Below are positions 25,279 through 33,805 of a stretch of DNA of 64,000 nucleotides, piece by piece. Both the position numbers and the translations under genes were made by a program. A model generated the notes under the pieces. It ran no database searches. It was not told the origin of the DNA and saw nothing but the letters and a program-made list of their open reading frames with translations. The DNA comes from Olsenella profusa DSM 13989 (GTDB lineage: Bacteria; Actinomycetota; Coriobacteriia; Coriobacteriales; Atopobiaceae): positions 2,294,001-2,358,000 of the forward strand of contig NZ_JAUSQK010000001.1 of the NCBI RefSeq assembly GCF_030811115.1, given 5' to 3'. The first letter of the stretch is position 1, and each line of letters opens with the position of its first letter.

Positions 25279-26160
25279 ATGGCCGAGAACGTAACCATCG
25301 CAAATGGGAGCCTCTCCGCGGAGGTGAGCCCCCATGGGGCCGAACTGCAGAGCATCCGTCTTGCGGAAGACGAGTTCCTCTGGCAGGGGAACGCCACCTG
25401 GTGGCCCCGTCGATCCCCTGTTCTCTTCCCCATCGTGGGGAGCCTGCGCGGCGACAATGCCCTGAGCACCGCAGGCAAGGTGTCGCTCAAGCGTCATGGG
25501 CTCGCACGCACCCTCGATCACACAATCGTCTCCTCCTCCGAGGATGACGTCAGGTTCGAGCTTGTCAGCACCGAGGAGACCCACGAGCTCTACCCCTATG
25601 ACTTCCGTCTCAACGTGAGCTATGCGGTTCATGCCGGCACACTCGAGGAGCGCTTCGACATCGTCAACACCGGCACGGTCGCCCTCCCCTATGCCGTGGG
25701 AGGACACCCCGCCTTCAACGTGCCCACACCCCAGAGCGAGAACGACTTCTCCTCCTATCGCCTGGAGTTCGCCCGTCCCTGGACCTATGCCACCCCACGC
25801 ATCGACACCAAGACGGGCCTGCTGGACTTCTCCGACCGCCTGCCGCTCCTGGATGACAGCGACACGCTCGCACTCACGCACGCACTGTTCTCCGTGGACA
25901 CGCTCGTCTTCGAGGATGTGCCCGAATGCACGGTCACCCTGCTCTCCGATGCGGGTCATGGCATCGAGGTCTCGTTCGAGGACTTCCAGTACCTGGGTGT
26001 CTGGTCCGCCGCGCACGATGCCCCCTTCGTGGCGCTCGAGCCGTGGACGGGCTGTGCCACCGCCACCGACGAGGACGACGTCTTCGAGCACAAGCGGGGC
26101 ATGAGCTCGCTCGCCCCCGGCGAGACGGCGTCCCATGCCTTCACCATCCGTCCGTTCTAG
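25279..26160 (+). CDS. Aldose 1-epimerase family protein (LacX-like)
   Basis: 293-aa beta-sandwich protein of the galactose mutarotase superfamily, LacX/YihR-like branch. The N-terminus lies close to the typical ITIxNGxLxAxVSxxGAEL pattern. RRSPVLFPIVGSL, LKRHGLARTLDH and GGHPAFNVP supply the expected substrate-binding Arg and His residues, and CATATDEDDVFEHKRGM ends the fold. The LacX branch is often an uncharacterised sugar-phosphate or sugar mutarotase, so the substrate is not assigned. AAAGGAGCGCC precedes the ATG. Divergent from pckA and ends at a double hairpin shared with ackA. Confidence 0.85.
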   Translation: MAENVTIANGSLSAEVSPHGAELQSIRLAEDEFLWQGNATWWPRRSPVLFPIVGSLRGDNALSTAGKVSLKRHGLARTLDHTIVSSSEDDVRFELVSTEETHELYPYDFRLNVSYAVHAGTLEERFDIVNTGTVALPYAVGGHPAFNVPTPQSENDFSSYRLEFARPWTYATPRIDTKTGLLDFSDRLPLLDDSDTLALTHALFSVDTLVFEDVPECTVTLLSDAGHGIEVSFEDFQYLGVWSAAHDAPFVALEPWTGCATATDEDDVFEHKRGMSSLAPGETASHAFTIRPF

Positions 26161-26181
26161 GCAACGCGCCCAGAGGCATGC

Positions 26182-26247
26182 GAGGCCCGCCCGGCACTGG
26201 GTCGGACGGGCCTCGGCCCTGTGCGTGCCTTCATCACGCACAGGGCC
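26182..26247. terminator. Double hairpin between convergent epimerase and ackA genes
   Basis: Hairpin one: 26182-26193 with 26203-26214, 12 bp with one mismatch. Hairpin two: GGCCCTGTGCGTG at 26215-26227 with CACGCACAGGGCC at 26235-26247, a perfect 13-bp stem with a 7-nt loop ending 1 bp before the ackA stop. Probably serves both strands. Confidence 0.75.
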
Positions 26248-26248
26248 G

Positions 26249-27427
26249 CTAACCAAGCAGCTCCTCGACATCGAGGGCGATCATGAGCTCCTCGTTCGTG
26301 GGAACCACGAGCACCTTGACCGCGGAATCGTCCGCAGAGATGGCATAGGGCTCATCGGAGCGGACGGCATTGCTGGTCTCGTCGACCCTGACGCCGAGCC
26401 ACGCGAGCTCCCGGGCGATGCCCATGCGCATAGTTGATGAATTCTCACCAATGCCCGCGGTGAAGACCATGGTGTCAAAGCCATGCATGGCCTGCGCCAT
26501 TTCGGCGATGAGCTGGCCCGTGCGGTAGTAGAACATGTCCAGTGCCAACGTACAGTTGGCATCCCCCCTGTTCATGCCCTCCTCGATGTCACGAGAGTCG
26601 GAGGAGACGGCAGAGAGGGCAAGCAGGCCGGACTGTTTGTTCATCATGGTGTCGATCTCGTCGATGGAGTAACCGCCCACGCGGTTGAGGTAGAACACCG
26701 TGGCGGGGTCGATGGAGCCGCAGCGGGTGCCCATGATGAGGCCATCGAGCGGCGTGAGCCCCATGGTGGTGTCCATGTCATGACCATCCTGGATGGCAGA
26801 GAGCGATGCCCCGGAACCCAGGTGACAGGACACCAGCTTGTGCACGTCCCCCCTCAGGAACTCGCTCGTGCGCCTCCAGATGTAGCGATGCGAGGTGCCA
26901 TGCGCACCATACTTGCGGATGTGCAGCTTGTCCACCACATGGCGCGGCAGGGCGTAGCGCCAGGCCTTCTCGGGCATGCCGTAGTGGAAGGACGTGTCGG
27001 CAACGATGACGTTGCCGATGGAGGGGAACATTTCGCGGCAGATCTCGATGACGTCGGCCTCCACATAGTTGTGCAGCGGCGCCAGGGGGGCCACCTCGCG
27101 CACCCAGCCCAGCGTCTCGTCCGTGACGACCTTGGACTCGGGGAAGTACCAGCCGCCCTGCACCACGCGATGCCCGATGCCCTCGATCTTGCCCTCGTCA
27201 AAGCCAGCGGCATCGAGAATCTCGAACACGTGCTTGATGGCATGCTTGTGATCGGGCAGCGCGACCTCGAGCCTCTGCCTCTCGCCACCGTCCTCCTCAT
27301 GCCCCACGAAGGAGCCGTCGATGCCGATGCGCTCGCAGTTGCCCTTCGCGTACACCTCCTGCGTCTTGGTGTCGAGCAGCTGATACTTGAGCGACGAGCT
27401 GCCTGCGTTGATGACCAGTACCCTCAT
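26249..27427 (-). CDS. ackA: Acetate kinase
   Basis: 392-aa ASKHA-fold acetate kinase, making ATP and acetate from acetyl phosphate. Seen: VLVINAGSSSLKYQL, VVQGGWYF, CHLGSGASLSA, DGLIMGTRCGSIDPA and the C-terminal MVFTAGIGENSSTMR with the catalytic residues of the family. RBS GAGAGG precedes the ATG. It is last in a same-strand series after the HIT gene (68 bp gap) and far from pta. It would drain acetyl phosphate from both Pta and glycine-reductase-type reactions. Confidence 0.96.
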   Translation of the reverse strand: MRVLVINAGSSSLKYQLLDTKTQEVYAKGNCERIGIDGSFVGHEEDGGERQRLEVALPDHKHAIKHVFEILDAAGFDEGKIEGIGHRVVQGGWYFPESKVVTDETLGWVREVAPLAPLHNYVEADVIEICREMFPSIGNVIVADTSFHYGMPEKAWRYALPRHVVDKLHIRKYGAHGTSHRYIWRRTSEFLRGDVHKLVSCHLGSGASLSAIQDGHDMDTTMGLTPLDGLIMGTRCGSIDPATVFYLNRVGGYSIDEIDTMMNKQSGLLALSAVSSDSRDIEEGMNRGDANCTLALDMFYYRTGQLIAEMAQAMHGFDTMVFTAGIGENSSTMRMGIARELAWLGVRVDETSNAVRSDEPYAISADDSAVKVLVVPTNEELMIALDVEELLG

Positions 27428-27495
27428 GACTCTCCTCTCGCGGGCTGTGCCCCCCGTGCCTGCGTAGACGTGGACATGATAGCCCTCCGTGACCC

Positions 27496-27864
27496 TTACT
27501 CCACAGTGCCCGCGCCCTCTGGACCACCATCGGTCATGATCCGCCCGCCAAGGACGTGCATGTGGAGGTGATGGATCGTCTGGCCGGCATCGTTGCCGGT
27601 GTTGGTGATCACACGGAACCCCGTCTTGTCCACACCCGTGATGCGCGCGACCTCGCCAACACCATGTACGAGCGCCTCGAGCAGGTCGGCAGGGACGCCA
27701 TCGGTGATGTTCTCATAGTGATTCTTCGGAACCACGAGCACATGCACGGGCGCAAGGGGGTGGGCATCCTTGAAGGCCGTAACCCTGTCGTCCTCGTACA
27801 CGTACTCAGACTCGATTTCGTGATTCGCGATCTTACAGAAGATGCAGTCGTCCTTGGTGGCCAT
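27496..27864 (-). CDS. HIT family nucleotide-binding hydrolase
   Basis: 122-aa histidine-triad protein with the N-terminal zinc-type CIFCKIANHEI segment and the HxHxHxx catalytic motif HLHMHVLGG (residues about 99-107). Hint-like enzymes hydrolyse AMP-lysine or other adenylated phosphoramidates. Only 11 bp separates its start from the xseB stop, suggesting cotranscription. RBS GGAGGG upstream. Confidence 0.93.
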   Translation of the reverse strand: MATKDDCIFCKIANHEIESEYVYEDDRVTAFKDAHPLAPVHVLVVPKNHYENITDGVPADLLEALVHGVGEVARITGVDKTGFRVITNTGNDAGQTIHHLHMHVLGGRIMTDGGPEGAGTVE

Positions 27865-27875
27865 GGCAACCCTCC

Positions 27876-28148
27876 CTACTCGTCGACGAACGATGCCGCA
27901 GGCGCCGAGGTGGTGTCGGGAACGTCAGCCGACACGTCGTCGTCACCCGTAAGCACCTGCACCTTCTGCTCGGCCTCGGCGAGCCGTGCGCGGAGGCTGG
28001 CAAGGAGCTCCACCCCCCTGCCGTAGTAGGCCAGCGAGTCCTCGAGCTCGAGGTCTCCGGATTCCAGCTCGCGAACGATGCGCTCGAGCTCCACGGACGC
28101 CTCCTTGAAGCTCATGTCCTCGATCTTCCTGTCAAACGTCTCAGCCAC
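27876..28148 (-). CDS. xseB: Exodeoxyribonuclease VII small subunit
   Basis: About 90-aa small subunit of exonuclease VII, which with XseA degrades single-stranded DNA. Seen: SFKEASVELERIVRELESGDLELEDSLAYYGRGVEL, the conserved helical hairpin, followed by a coiled-coil stretch and a Ser/Asp-rich tail. Start is uncertain: GTG at 28148 has GGGAG 5 nt upstream and overlaps the xseA stop, whereas the ATG at 28160 has the site directly abutting it. Coupled translation with xseA is likely either way. Confidence 0.88.
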   Translation of the reverse strand: MAETFDRKIEDMSFKEASVELERIVRELESGDLELEDSLAYYGRGVELLASLRARLAEAEQKVQVLTGDDDVSADVPDTTSAPAASFVDE

Positions 28149-29520
28149 GATGGCTCCCATCTCCCGTGCTGACGTCCCCGTCGGCATTCCCTGTCTTGAT
28201 ACCACTCACCTGTGCCGCAAACGAGCCCTGCCCCAACAGGACGAAGACCTCCTGGCCCCTAGCGAGCGACGCGGCATGCGACACCACGCGGCCCCTCCCA
28301 TCCCGCACGATGGCATAGCCGCGAGCGAGCACCTTGAGGGGCGAGAGCGCCTCCAGCGTGCCGGCACTGCGCGCCATCACCGCCTCGAAGGGACGCAGGA
28401 TACGGCCGGGAAGCGCTCGCAGGTGCCGTTCGCTCTGGGCAAGGGCGGCACCCTGTTGCCTCAGCATGCGGGGCATGGCACCCTGCAGCCGCTCGGCCGT
28501 CTGCGCGAGGTCGCTCTCCCGCGCGTGAAGCTGCGCGGCAGGGTCGGTCAGACAGGGGCGTGCGGCATAGGCGTCAAGCCGTGCGGCACGGGAGGAAAGC
28601 CCGCCCCGCATGGCCTTGGCAAGCTCGGCCGAGAGCACCCCCACGCGCTCCTTCCCGAGCGCCACCGTCTGTCCAAAGGCATGCGCGAGGCGACTTGCGC
28701 GCGTCTGCGTGATGCTCACCAGCTCGTCGAATGCCGGCGCAACGGACTCCGCTGCCGCCGTAGGCGTGGACTGGCGCCGGTCGGAGACCATGTCACAGAT
28801 GGAGGTGTCGGGCTCGTGACCGATGCCTGTGACCACCGGAACGGGGCAGGCAGCAACCGCACGAGCCAGTGCCTCGTCGTTGAAGGTCATGAGATCCTCG
28901 AAGGAGCCTCCGCCACGCACCAGCAGGATGCAATCGGGGTGCGCGGCGGCGGCCACATCAAGCGCGCGCATGATGGTTGCGGGAGCCTCGGACCCCTGAA
29001 CGGAGCAGCCCACCTCCAGAATCTCCACGAGGGGGTTCCTGCGTGCGAGCGTGCGCCTGACATCCTCGATGACGCTGCCCGAGAGGGACGTGACCACGGC
29101 CACGCGCGTGCAGAAGCGCGGTATGGGGCGCTTGCGTGCCAGATCCATAAGCCCCTCGCGCTCAAGCTTACGCGCGAGTTTGGCAACCTGCTGACGCAGA
29201 CGCCCCTCGCCTTCCTGGGACAGGCTCTTGACAATGAAGGAGAGACGGCCCGATCCCTGGTAGACGTCAAACGAGCCCGTCAGCTGAATCCTGAGGCCAT
29301 CCTTGAGCTTGAAGCCACAGCCTGCATAGATGCCACGCCACACGATGACCGACAGGGATGACTCAGCGTCCTTGACCTCAAAGTAGCAGTGTCCCGAGCG
29401 TGCGTTGGGTCCCCTGAACCCACTCACCTCGCCGATGACCACAAGGGTCGGGATGGCGGATACGGCCCCCTTGGCGATGCGCACGGCCTCGCTGACGCTG
29501 AGGACTCGCTCGTTCGCCAT
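28141..29520 (-). CDS. xseA: Exodeoxyribonuclease VII large subunit
   Basis: 459-aa catalytic subunit of exonuclease VII. An N-terminal OB fold (residues about 5-105, with GEVSGFRGPNARSGHCYFEVKD) precedes the nuclease domain with RVAVVTSLSGSVIEDV, ILLVRGGGSFEDLMTFNDE, and VVTGIGHEPDTSICDMVSDRR followed by TPTAAAES. A long helical region and the C-terminal LSPLKVLARGYAIVRD complete it. AGGAGG is 7 nt before the ATG, and the stop of the preceding gene (TAG at 29522-29524) lies almost against the start. Confidence 0.95.
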   Translation of the reverse strand: MANERVLSVSEAVRIAKGAVSAIPTLVVIGEVSGFRGPNARSGHCYFEVKDAESSLSVIVWRGIYAGCGFKLKDGLRIQLTGSFDVYQGSGRLSFIVKSLSQEGEGRLRQQVAKLARKLEREGLMDLARKRPIPRFCTRVAVVTSLSGSVIEDVRRTLARRNPLVEILEVGCSVQGSEAPATIMRALDVAAAAHPDCILLVRGGGSFEDLMTFNDEALARAVAACPVPVVTGIGHEPDTSICDMVSDRRQSTPTAAAESVAPAFDELVSITQTRASRLAHAFGQTVALGKERVGVLSAELAKAMRGGLSSRAARLDAYAARPCLTDPAAQLHARESDLAQTAERLQGAMPRMLRQQGAALAQSERHLRALPGRILRPFEAVMARSAGTLEALSPLKVLARGYAIVRDGRGRVVSHAASLARGQEVFVLLGQGSFAAQVSGIKTGNADGDVSTGDGSHRG

Positions 29521-29521
29521 G

Positions 29522-30211
29522 CTAGCTCCTCCTGTTGACGCGGCCCATGTAGTAGAGCAGCTGCATCACGGACACGAGAGCCGATGCCACATAGGTGAGG
29601 GCCGCCGCGGTCAGCACCTGACGGGCGCCCCGCTGATCGATGCCACCACCATTGCTGCCGAGAAAAGCGACGGCCCGACGGGACGCGTCAATCTCCACCG
29701 GCAGCGTGACCAGCTGGAAGAGCACCGTGAACGCGAAGAGGAACACGGCTAGGCGCATGAGTCCCAGGAAGTTGAGGAGTATGCCCGTCAGAAGAACGAC
29801 GCCCCAGGCATTACTGGTGAAGTTGACGACGGGCACGAGGGTCGTGCGGATGCGGCCGGGCAGATAGCCACGGGCCGTCTGAACGGCATGGCCCGCCTCA
29901 TGGCAGGCAACGGCCACGGACGCGACGGAGCCGCCGCCGCTGTTCTCGGGCGAGAGGTGCAGCATGCTGTCACGTGGGTCGAAGTAGTCCGTGAGGTGGC
30001 CGGCGACGCTGCCGATGCCCACGAAGGACGCGCCCTCCGCATCCAGCATGCGACGGGCGACCTCCGCCCCCGTCTGCCCCGATGAGGCGGGAACCGCTGA
30101 CCAGCGCGCGTACGTGCGCTTGATGTATGCCTGGGTGAGACCGCCCAGAACGAGAGAGACGATGATGATGAGCCAGTAGCTCATGTCTCCGTACAAGAGA
30201 GAGGTATGCAT
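29522..30211 (-). CDS. Membrane zinc metallopeptidase (YugP-like, DUF/Peptidase_M family PF04298)
   Basis: 229-aa membrane protein. One N-terminal transmembrane helix (WLIIIVSLVLGG) is followed by a cytosolic loop, then the zinc-binding HEAGHAVQ motif (residues about 115-122), and two or three further hydrophobic segments (WGVVLLTGILLNFLGLM, LAVFLFAFTVLFQL). The C-terminal LPVEIDASRRAVAFL is typical of the family and may supply the third ligand. Start at 30211 (MHTSLLYGDMSYW) is preferred because AGGAGG lies 7 nt upstream. Physiological substrate unknown. First gene of the run leading into xseA. Confidence 0.88.
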   Translation of the reverse strand: MHTSLLYGDMSYWLIIIVSLVLGGLTQAYIKRTYARWSAVPASSGQTGAEVARRMLDAEGASFVGIGSVAGHLTDYFDPRDSMLHLSPENSGGGSVASVAVACHEAGHAVQTARGYLPGRIRTTLVPVVNFTSNAWGVVLLTGILLNFLGLMRLAVFLFAFTVLFQLVTLPVEIDASRRAVAFLGSNGGGIDQRGARQVLTAAALTYVASALVSVMQLLYYMGRVNRRS

Positions 30212-30324
30212 GGAAGGCCTCCTGACGTAGAGATACTGGGTGATGTGTACCCCCTGCGCAGCGCAGACCACCCATACAGGGAAGATACCATGCATATGCT
30301 ACAACAACGAACCATGACCCTAGG

Positions 30325-31509
30325 CTAGAGGAGCTCCACGCGTCCCTCCTTGACGGTGAGCCCCGTCTCGCCCGCAAGAAGCCGCTCCAACTGCCTGCCC
30401 ACCAGCTCGTAGCGCCAGCCGGACGTGCGGATGCGCGCCTCACTGCGCCCCTGCATGAAGTCCAGGAGGTCATCCTTGGTGGCAATGACCTGTGACGCAA
30501 TGCCACTCTTGTTGGAGACGACCCTGAGCATGGCATACATGAGGTCGAGCACGCCCTCCACCTCCTGGGAGGGGCGCTCGTGGTGGCTCCTCTTGGGATA
30601 TGTCTCGGGACGTGCCTTGGCACCGCGCTCGATGGCGGCAAGGGCGCCCTGGGCGTCCCTGCCCTTGAGCTGCTCGGCACCGCGAATGCGTCGCAGGCGC
30701 TCGGGCGAGTGCGGCAGGCGTTTGCAGGCCTCCACGACGACCTCGTCGGAGACGACCCACTTGCGCGGCATGTCCCGCTGTGCCGCAAGCTCCTCACGCC
30801 AGGCACAGAGCTCTCGGGCAACGGCAAGCTGCTTGCGCGTGAGCGAGTTCACACGCTTGAGGTGCGTGTAGGCCTTGCGAGGATCACGGACGTAGTGGCT
30901 CGCATCCGTCACGAGCGCCATCTCGGGCTCGACCCACGAGAGCCGCCCGCGGCGGGCGAGGTCCTCTACCATGCGCTCGTGGATGTGCGGCAGATACCGC
31001 ACGTCATCCTCGGCATATTGCAGCTCGTCGGCATCAAGTGGACGGCGCGACCAATCGGACAGCGACTCCGCCTTGGGCAGATGCACCTTGCAGTAGGACT
31101 CGACGAGCGCACCGTAGCCAATCTGCTGACGCAGGCCCAGGAAGGCCGCCGCCACCTGCGTGTCAAACACCGGCGCACACTCGATGCCCAGGGTGGTATG
31201 GATGACTTCCAGGTCCTGCGTACACGCATGGAACACCTTGATGATGTCGTCATCAGCCAGGAGGTCGGCAAGCGGGGCAAGGTCATCGAGGAGGATGGGG
31301 TCGATGCAGGCGCATTCCTCTCCCGTCCCCACCTGGACGAGGCAGAGCTGGGGGTAATATGTCCGTTCCCTGATGAACTCCGTGTCGACGGCCAACACCT
31401 TGTGATGCCGCGCCCTCTCGCAAAATGACGACAGTCCAACAGGATCGGATATGTACACGAGGTCTCGATTCGGTCTGTGAGCGGCGCAGGGGCCGCCATG
31501 GAGTATCAT
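30325..31509 (-). CDS. rnd: Ribonuclease D
   Basis: About 394-aa 3'-5' exoribonuclease of the DEDD family involved in tRNA 3' maturation. Exo motifs: I VDTEFIRERTYYP, II HACTQDLEVI, DTQVAAAFLGL, and III YAEDDVRYLPHIH with the catalytic acidic residues. An HRDC-like helical domain follows (LAVARELCAWREELAAQRDMPRKWVVSDE), and a second one near the C-terminus. Start is uncertain: ATG at 31509 lacks a clear ribosome site, and a GTG (LVYISDP) lies 17 codons further in. Divergent from the lipid kinase gene, the two 5' ends being close together. Confidence 0.9.
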   Translation of the reverse strand: MILHGGPCAAHRPNRDLVYISDPVGLSSFCERARHHKVLAVDTEFIRERTYYPQLCLVQVGTGEECACIDPILLDDLAPLADLLADDDIIKVFHACTQDLEVIHTTLGIECAPVFDTQVAAAFLGLRQQIGYGALVESYCKVHLPKAESLSDWSRRPLDADELQYAEDDVRYLPHIHERMVEDLARRGRLSWVEPEMALVTDASHYVRDPRKAYTHLKRVNSLTRKQLAVARELCAWREELAAQRDMPRKWVVSDEVVVEACKRLPHSPERLRRIRGAEQLKGRDAQGALAAIERGAKARPETYPKRSHHERPSQEVEGVLDLMYAMLRVVSNKSGIASQVIATKDDLLDFMQGRSEARIRTSGWRYELVGRQLERLLAGETGLTVKEGRVELL

Positions 31510-31567
31510 GGGAGCACGCGCTGTGTGCGCAATGCCAACTATCATAGCGAATGAAGGGTACCTGCGT

Positions 31568-32530
31568 GTGCGGAGCCTCATCGTCCACAACAATCGCTCT
31601 GGCTTTGGCTCGGATGCCATCTTCGAGTTCGAGCGCTTCCTTGTCCGCCCGGGCGACGAGTGCGTGCTGCGGGTGTTGGACGAGGGGGAGGCCATCGAGC
31701 ACGCGCTGCGGGATGCCTCCTCGTTTGACCTCGTGATCCTCTCAGGGGGTGACGGGACGGTCGCGAACGCCCTGGACGTCCTCGCAGGACGCGACATTCC
31801 CACCTGCATCTTCCCGTCAGGCACGGCCAACCTGCTCTTTGCCAACCTTGGCAACGCCATGGAGCCGCAGGCCATGGCGCATGCCTGCCATGAGCTCACC
31901 TGCTTCCGAGGCGACCTGGGCACGATGAGCTGGCACACGGATGGTGGCTCCGATCATGCCCGGGGCTTTGCCCTCATGGCGGGCATGGGCTTTGACGCGC
32001 AGCTCATGAGAGCGGCACTGCCCAACAAGCGGCGTATGGGCGAGGCTGCCTACTTCGCCGCCGCCTTCTCGAACCTCCATCCAACCATGCTGCACTTCAC
32101 CATCGACTGCGATGGCACCGTCTGCGAGCGTGACGGCATCTCCTGCATGGTCGCCAACAACGCTATGATGCAGGGCGAGATCGAGATCGTCTCGGACTGC
32201 CGCATGGACGATGGGAAGCTTGACGTCATCGTGCTCGAGGCATCGGAGGCCGCAGGGCTCCTGCGCCCCATCTTTGCGGGCGTGCTCGACCGTACGGGCA
32301 AAAGCATCGGCCGACCCCACATCGAGCACTTCAGGGGCAGACGCATATCCGTGCAGTCCGACAGCTCCATGCCGATGCAGATTGATGGCGAGGTCATCGA
32401 GGGATGCACGCACGGTTTCTCCGCACAGGTGCGTCCTGCCTCAACACGCCTGACCATCGACCATGCCAGCCCCTATCACACCAGCGCGCGCCTCGTACGT
32501 GGCACCGTCGACGTCCACGGGGGGAGGTAG
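31568..32530 (+). CDS. Diacylglycerol kinase family lipid kinase
   Basis: About 320-aa lipid kinase of the DagK/YegS family. The N-terminal nucleotide fold begins SLIVHNNRSGFGSD and has the characteristic LSGGDGTVANALDVLAGRDIP with the GGDGT ATP-binding motif, then PSGTANLLFANLG. The C-terminal beta-sandwich ends with MQIDGEVIEG, including the conserved DGE. Start taken as GTG at 31568 with GAAGGG 9 nt upstream; an ATG at 31532 in the same frame is an alternative. The next gene, an acyl-ACP thioesterase, starts 2 bp after its stop, linking both to lipid metabolism. Confidence 0.87.
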   Translation: MRSLIVHNNRSGFGSDAIFEFERFLVRPGDECVLRVLDEGEAIEHALRDASSFDLVILSGGDGTVANALDVLAGRDIPTCIFPSGTANLLFANLGNAMEPQAMAHACHELTCFRGDLGTMSWHTDGGSDHARGFALMAGMGFDAQLMRAALPNKRRMGEAAYFAAAFSNLHPTMLHFTIDCDGTVCERDGISCMVANNAMMQGEIEIVSDCRMDDGKLDVIVLEASEAAGLLRPIFAGVLDRTGKSIGRPHIEHFRGRRISVQSDSSMPMQIDGEVIEGCTHGFSAQVRPASTRLTIDHASPYHTSARLVRGTVDVHGGR

Positions 32531-32532
32531 CG

Positions 32533-33270
32533 GTGTACTCCTTCGAGAGCAGGATCCGCTACAGCGAGTGTGACGAAACGGGCAGCCTCTCCATACGGGG
32601 GATGATCGACTACCTCCAGGACTGCTCCACCTTTCATGCCATCGAGCTGGGGTTGGGACCCGAGCACATGAGGCGGAACCACTACAGCTGGCTCGTCGCC
32701 GCCTGGCAGATAGAGATCGAGGGCCTGCCGGCCCTGGGTGAGACCATCACCACGGGCACATGGTGCCCAGGCCTCAGGCGCTCACAGGCCGTGCGCTGCT
32801 TTACCATCACCTCGTCCTCGGGCACGGTACTCGTAAGGGCCGACTCGTTGTGGTTCGTGTTCGATACCCAGAAGGGCATGCCCATACGCGTGCCCCCGAG
32901 CCAATTGGCCTACGTCTCCGGCGAGCCTCGCATAGACCTACCGCCCACACGGCGCAGGGCGCAGGTGGAGGGTCCCTTCGTCGAGCTGGCCCCCATCGTG
33001 GTGTCGGAGCGGCTGCTTGACACGAATCGTCACGTCAACAATGCGAACTACATCCAGATGGCGCTCGACGGCGCAGCGCATGCCGATGGGTATCACATCC
33101 CCCACCGCATCTACGCGCAGTACAGAAGCATGGCTCTTCTCGGTGACACCATTCACCCGCGCCTCTATGGTACGGCCGGCGACAGAACCGTTGGGCTCAT
33201 GGACAAGAGGGGCAACCCCTATGCCATCGTGAATCTCGAGAGGTGGCGCGACACCGTCCACAAGCGATAA
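32533..33270 (+). CDS. Acyl-ACP thioesterase
   Basis: 245-aa double-hotdog thioesterase of the FatA/FatB family (PF01643), releasing fatty acid from acyl-ACP. Seen: SRIRYSECDETGSLSIRGMIDYLQDCSTFHAIELG in the first hotdog, then WYRVDG-unlike but family-typical SWLVAAWQIEIEG. The second hotdog has the catalytic-region LLDTNRHVNNANYIQMA with the Asn-His pair. Start is GTG at 32533; GGAGG lies 5 nt before it and the lipid kinase stop is 2 nt upstream. Length is right for bacterial members. It may feed free fatty acids to exogenous-type acyl phosphate routes (inference). Confidence 0.9.
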   Translation: MYSFESRIRYSECDETGSLSIRGMIDYLQDCSTFHAIELGLGPEHMRRNHYSWLVAAWQIEIEGLPALGETITTGTWCPGLRRSQAVRCFTITSSSGTVLVRADSLWFVFDTQKGMPIRVPPSQLAYVSGEPRIDLPPTRRRAQVEGPFVELAPIVVSERLLDTNRHVNNANYIQMALDGAAHADGYHIPHRIYAQYRSMALLGDTIHPRLYGTAGDRTVGLMDKRGNPYAIVNLERWRDTVHKR

Positions 33271-33301
33271 GATGACAGGAACCACAAAGAAAGGAAGCGT
33301 C

Positions 33302-33805
33302 ATGGACCCCACGCCCAACCAGCAGCAGCCCCAGCAGGCCCCGTACCAGCAGGCGCAGGCGCCACAGCCGACACCCCAGCAGCAGGCCCCGTACCAGCAG
33401 GCGCAGGCGCCACAGCCGACACCCCAGCAGGCAGCCTACCAGCCGCCCCGCACGCCCCAGATGCCCACACAGCCCATCTCCGCCACGGTCCCACCCAACA
33501 GCACCGGCTCAAACAGGCGGGCGTACGCCATCATCGGCGTCGTGATAGCCGCACTGGTGGTATTCGTCGTAGCACTGGCCATGACCTTCGGCAGCCAAGT
33601 GACGCCTTCCCGTCCCACCGGCAGGAACGGCGAAAGCACGACCACCACCCGTGACAAGGGCACCAGCACGAGAGACAAGAGCAGGGACAAGGACGACAGC
33701 GGTGCCCCCAAGAAGCGCAACACCAGCCCCTATGGCACCAACAATGGCGACAACTCCCGACAGCACCAGGACGCCAGCCTGACCTTGGAAGACTTCCTTG
33801 AGTAG
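33302..33805 (+). CDS. Pro/Gln-rich single-pass membrane protein
   Basis: 167-aa protein of unknown function. The N-terminal 60 residues are rich in Gln, Pro and Ala and contain a perfect 16-residue tandem repeat (QQAPYQQAQAPQPTPQ). One transmembrane helix follows (AYAIIGVVIAALVVFVVALAMTF at about residues 74-96), then a hydrophilic Thr/Arg/Lys/Asp-rich tail ending TLEDFLE. The orientation is probably N-in with a short extracellular tail. Start set at 33302 (MDPTPNQQ), with AAAGGAAG before it. Its end overlaps thyA. Low complexity prevents a family call; such proteins often belong to Actinobacterial cell-envelope assemblies. Confidence 0.75.
   Translation: MDPTPNQQQPQQAPYQQAQAPQPTPQQQAPYQQAQAPQPTPQQAAYQPPRTPQMPTQPISATVPPNSTGSNRRAYAIIGVVIAALVVFVVALAMTFGSQVTPSRPTGRNGESTTTTRDKGTSTRDKSRDKDDSGAPKKRNTSPYGTNNGDNSRQHQDASLTLEDFLE
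33332..33427 (+). repeat. Perfect 48-bp tandem duplication in the Pro/Gln-rich gene
   Basis: Copy 1 at 33332-33379 and copy 2 at 33380-33427 are identical at all 48 positions, followed by a partial third unit. The unit is 16 codons, so copy-number change keeps the frame. Identity at third codon positions shows a recent duplication. Confidence 0.9.
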
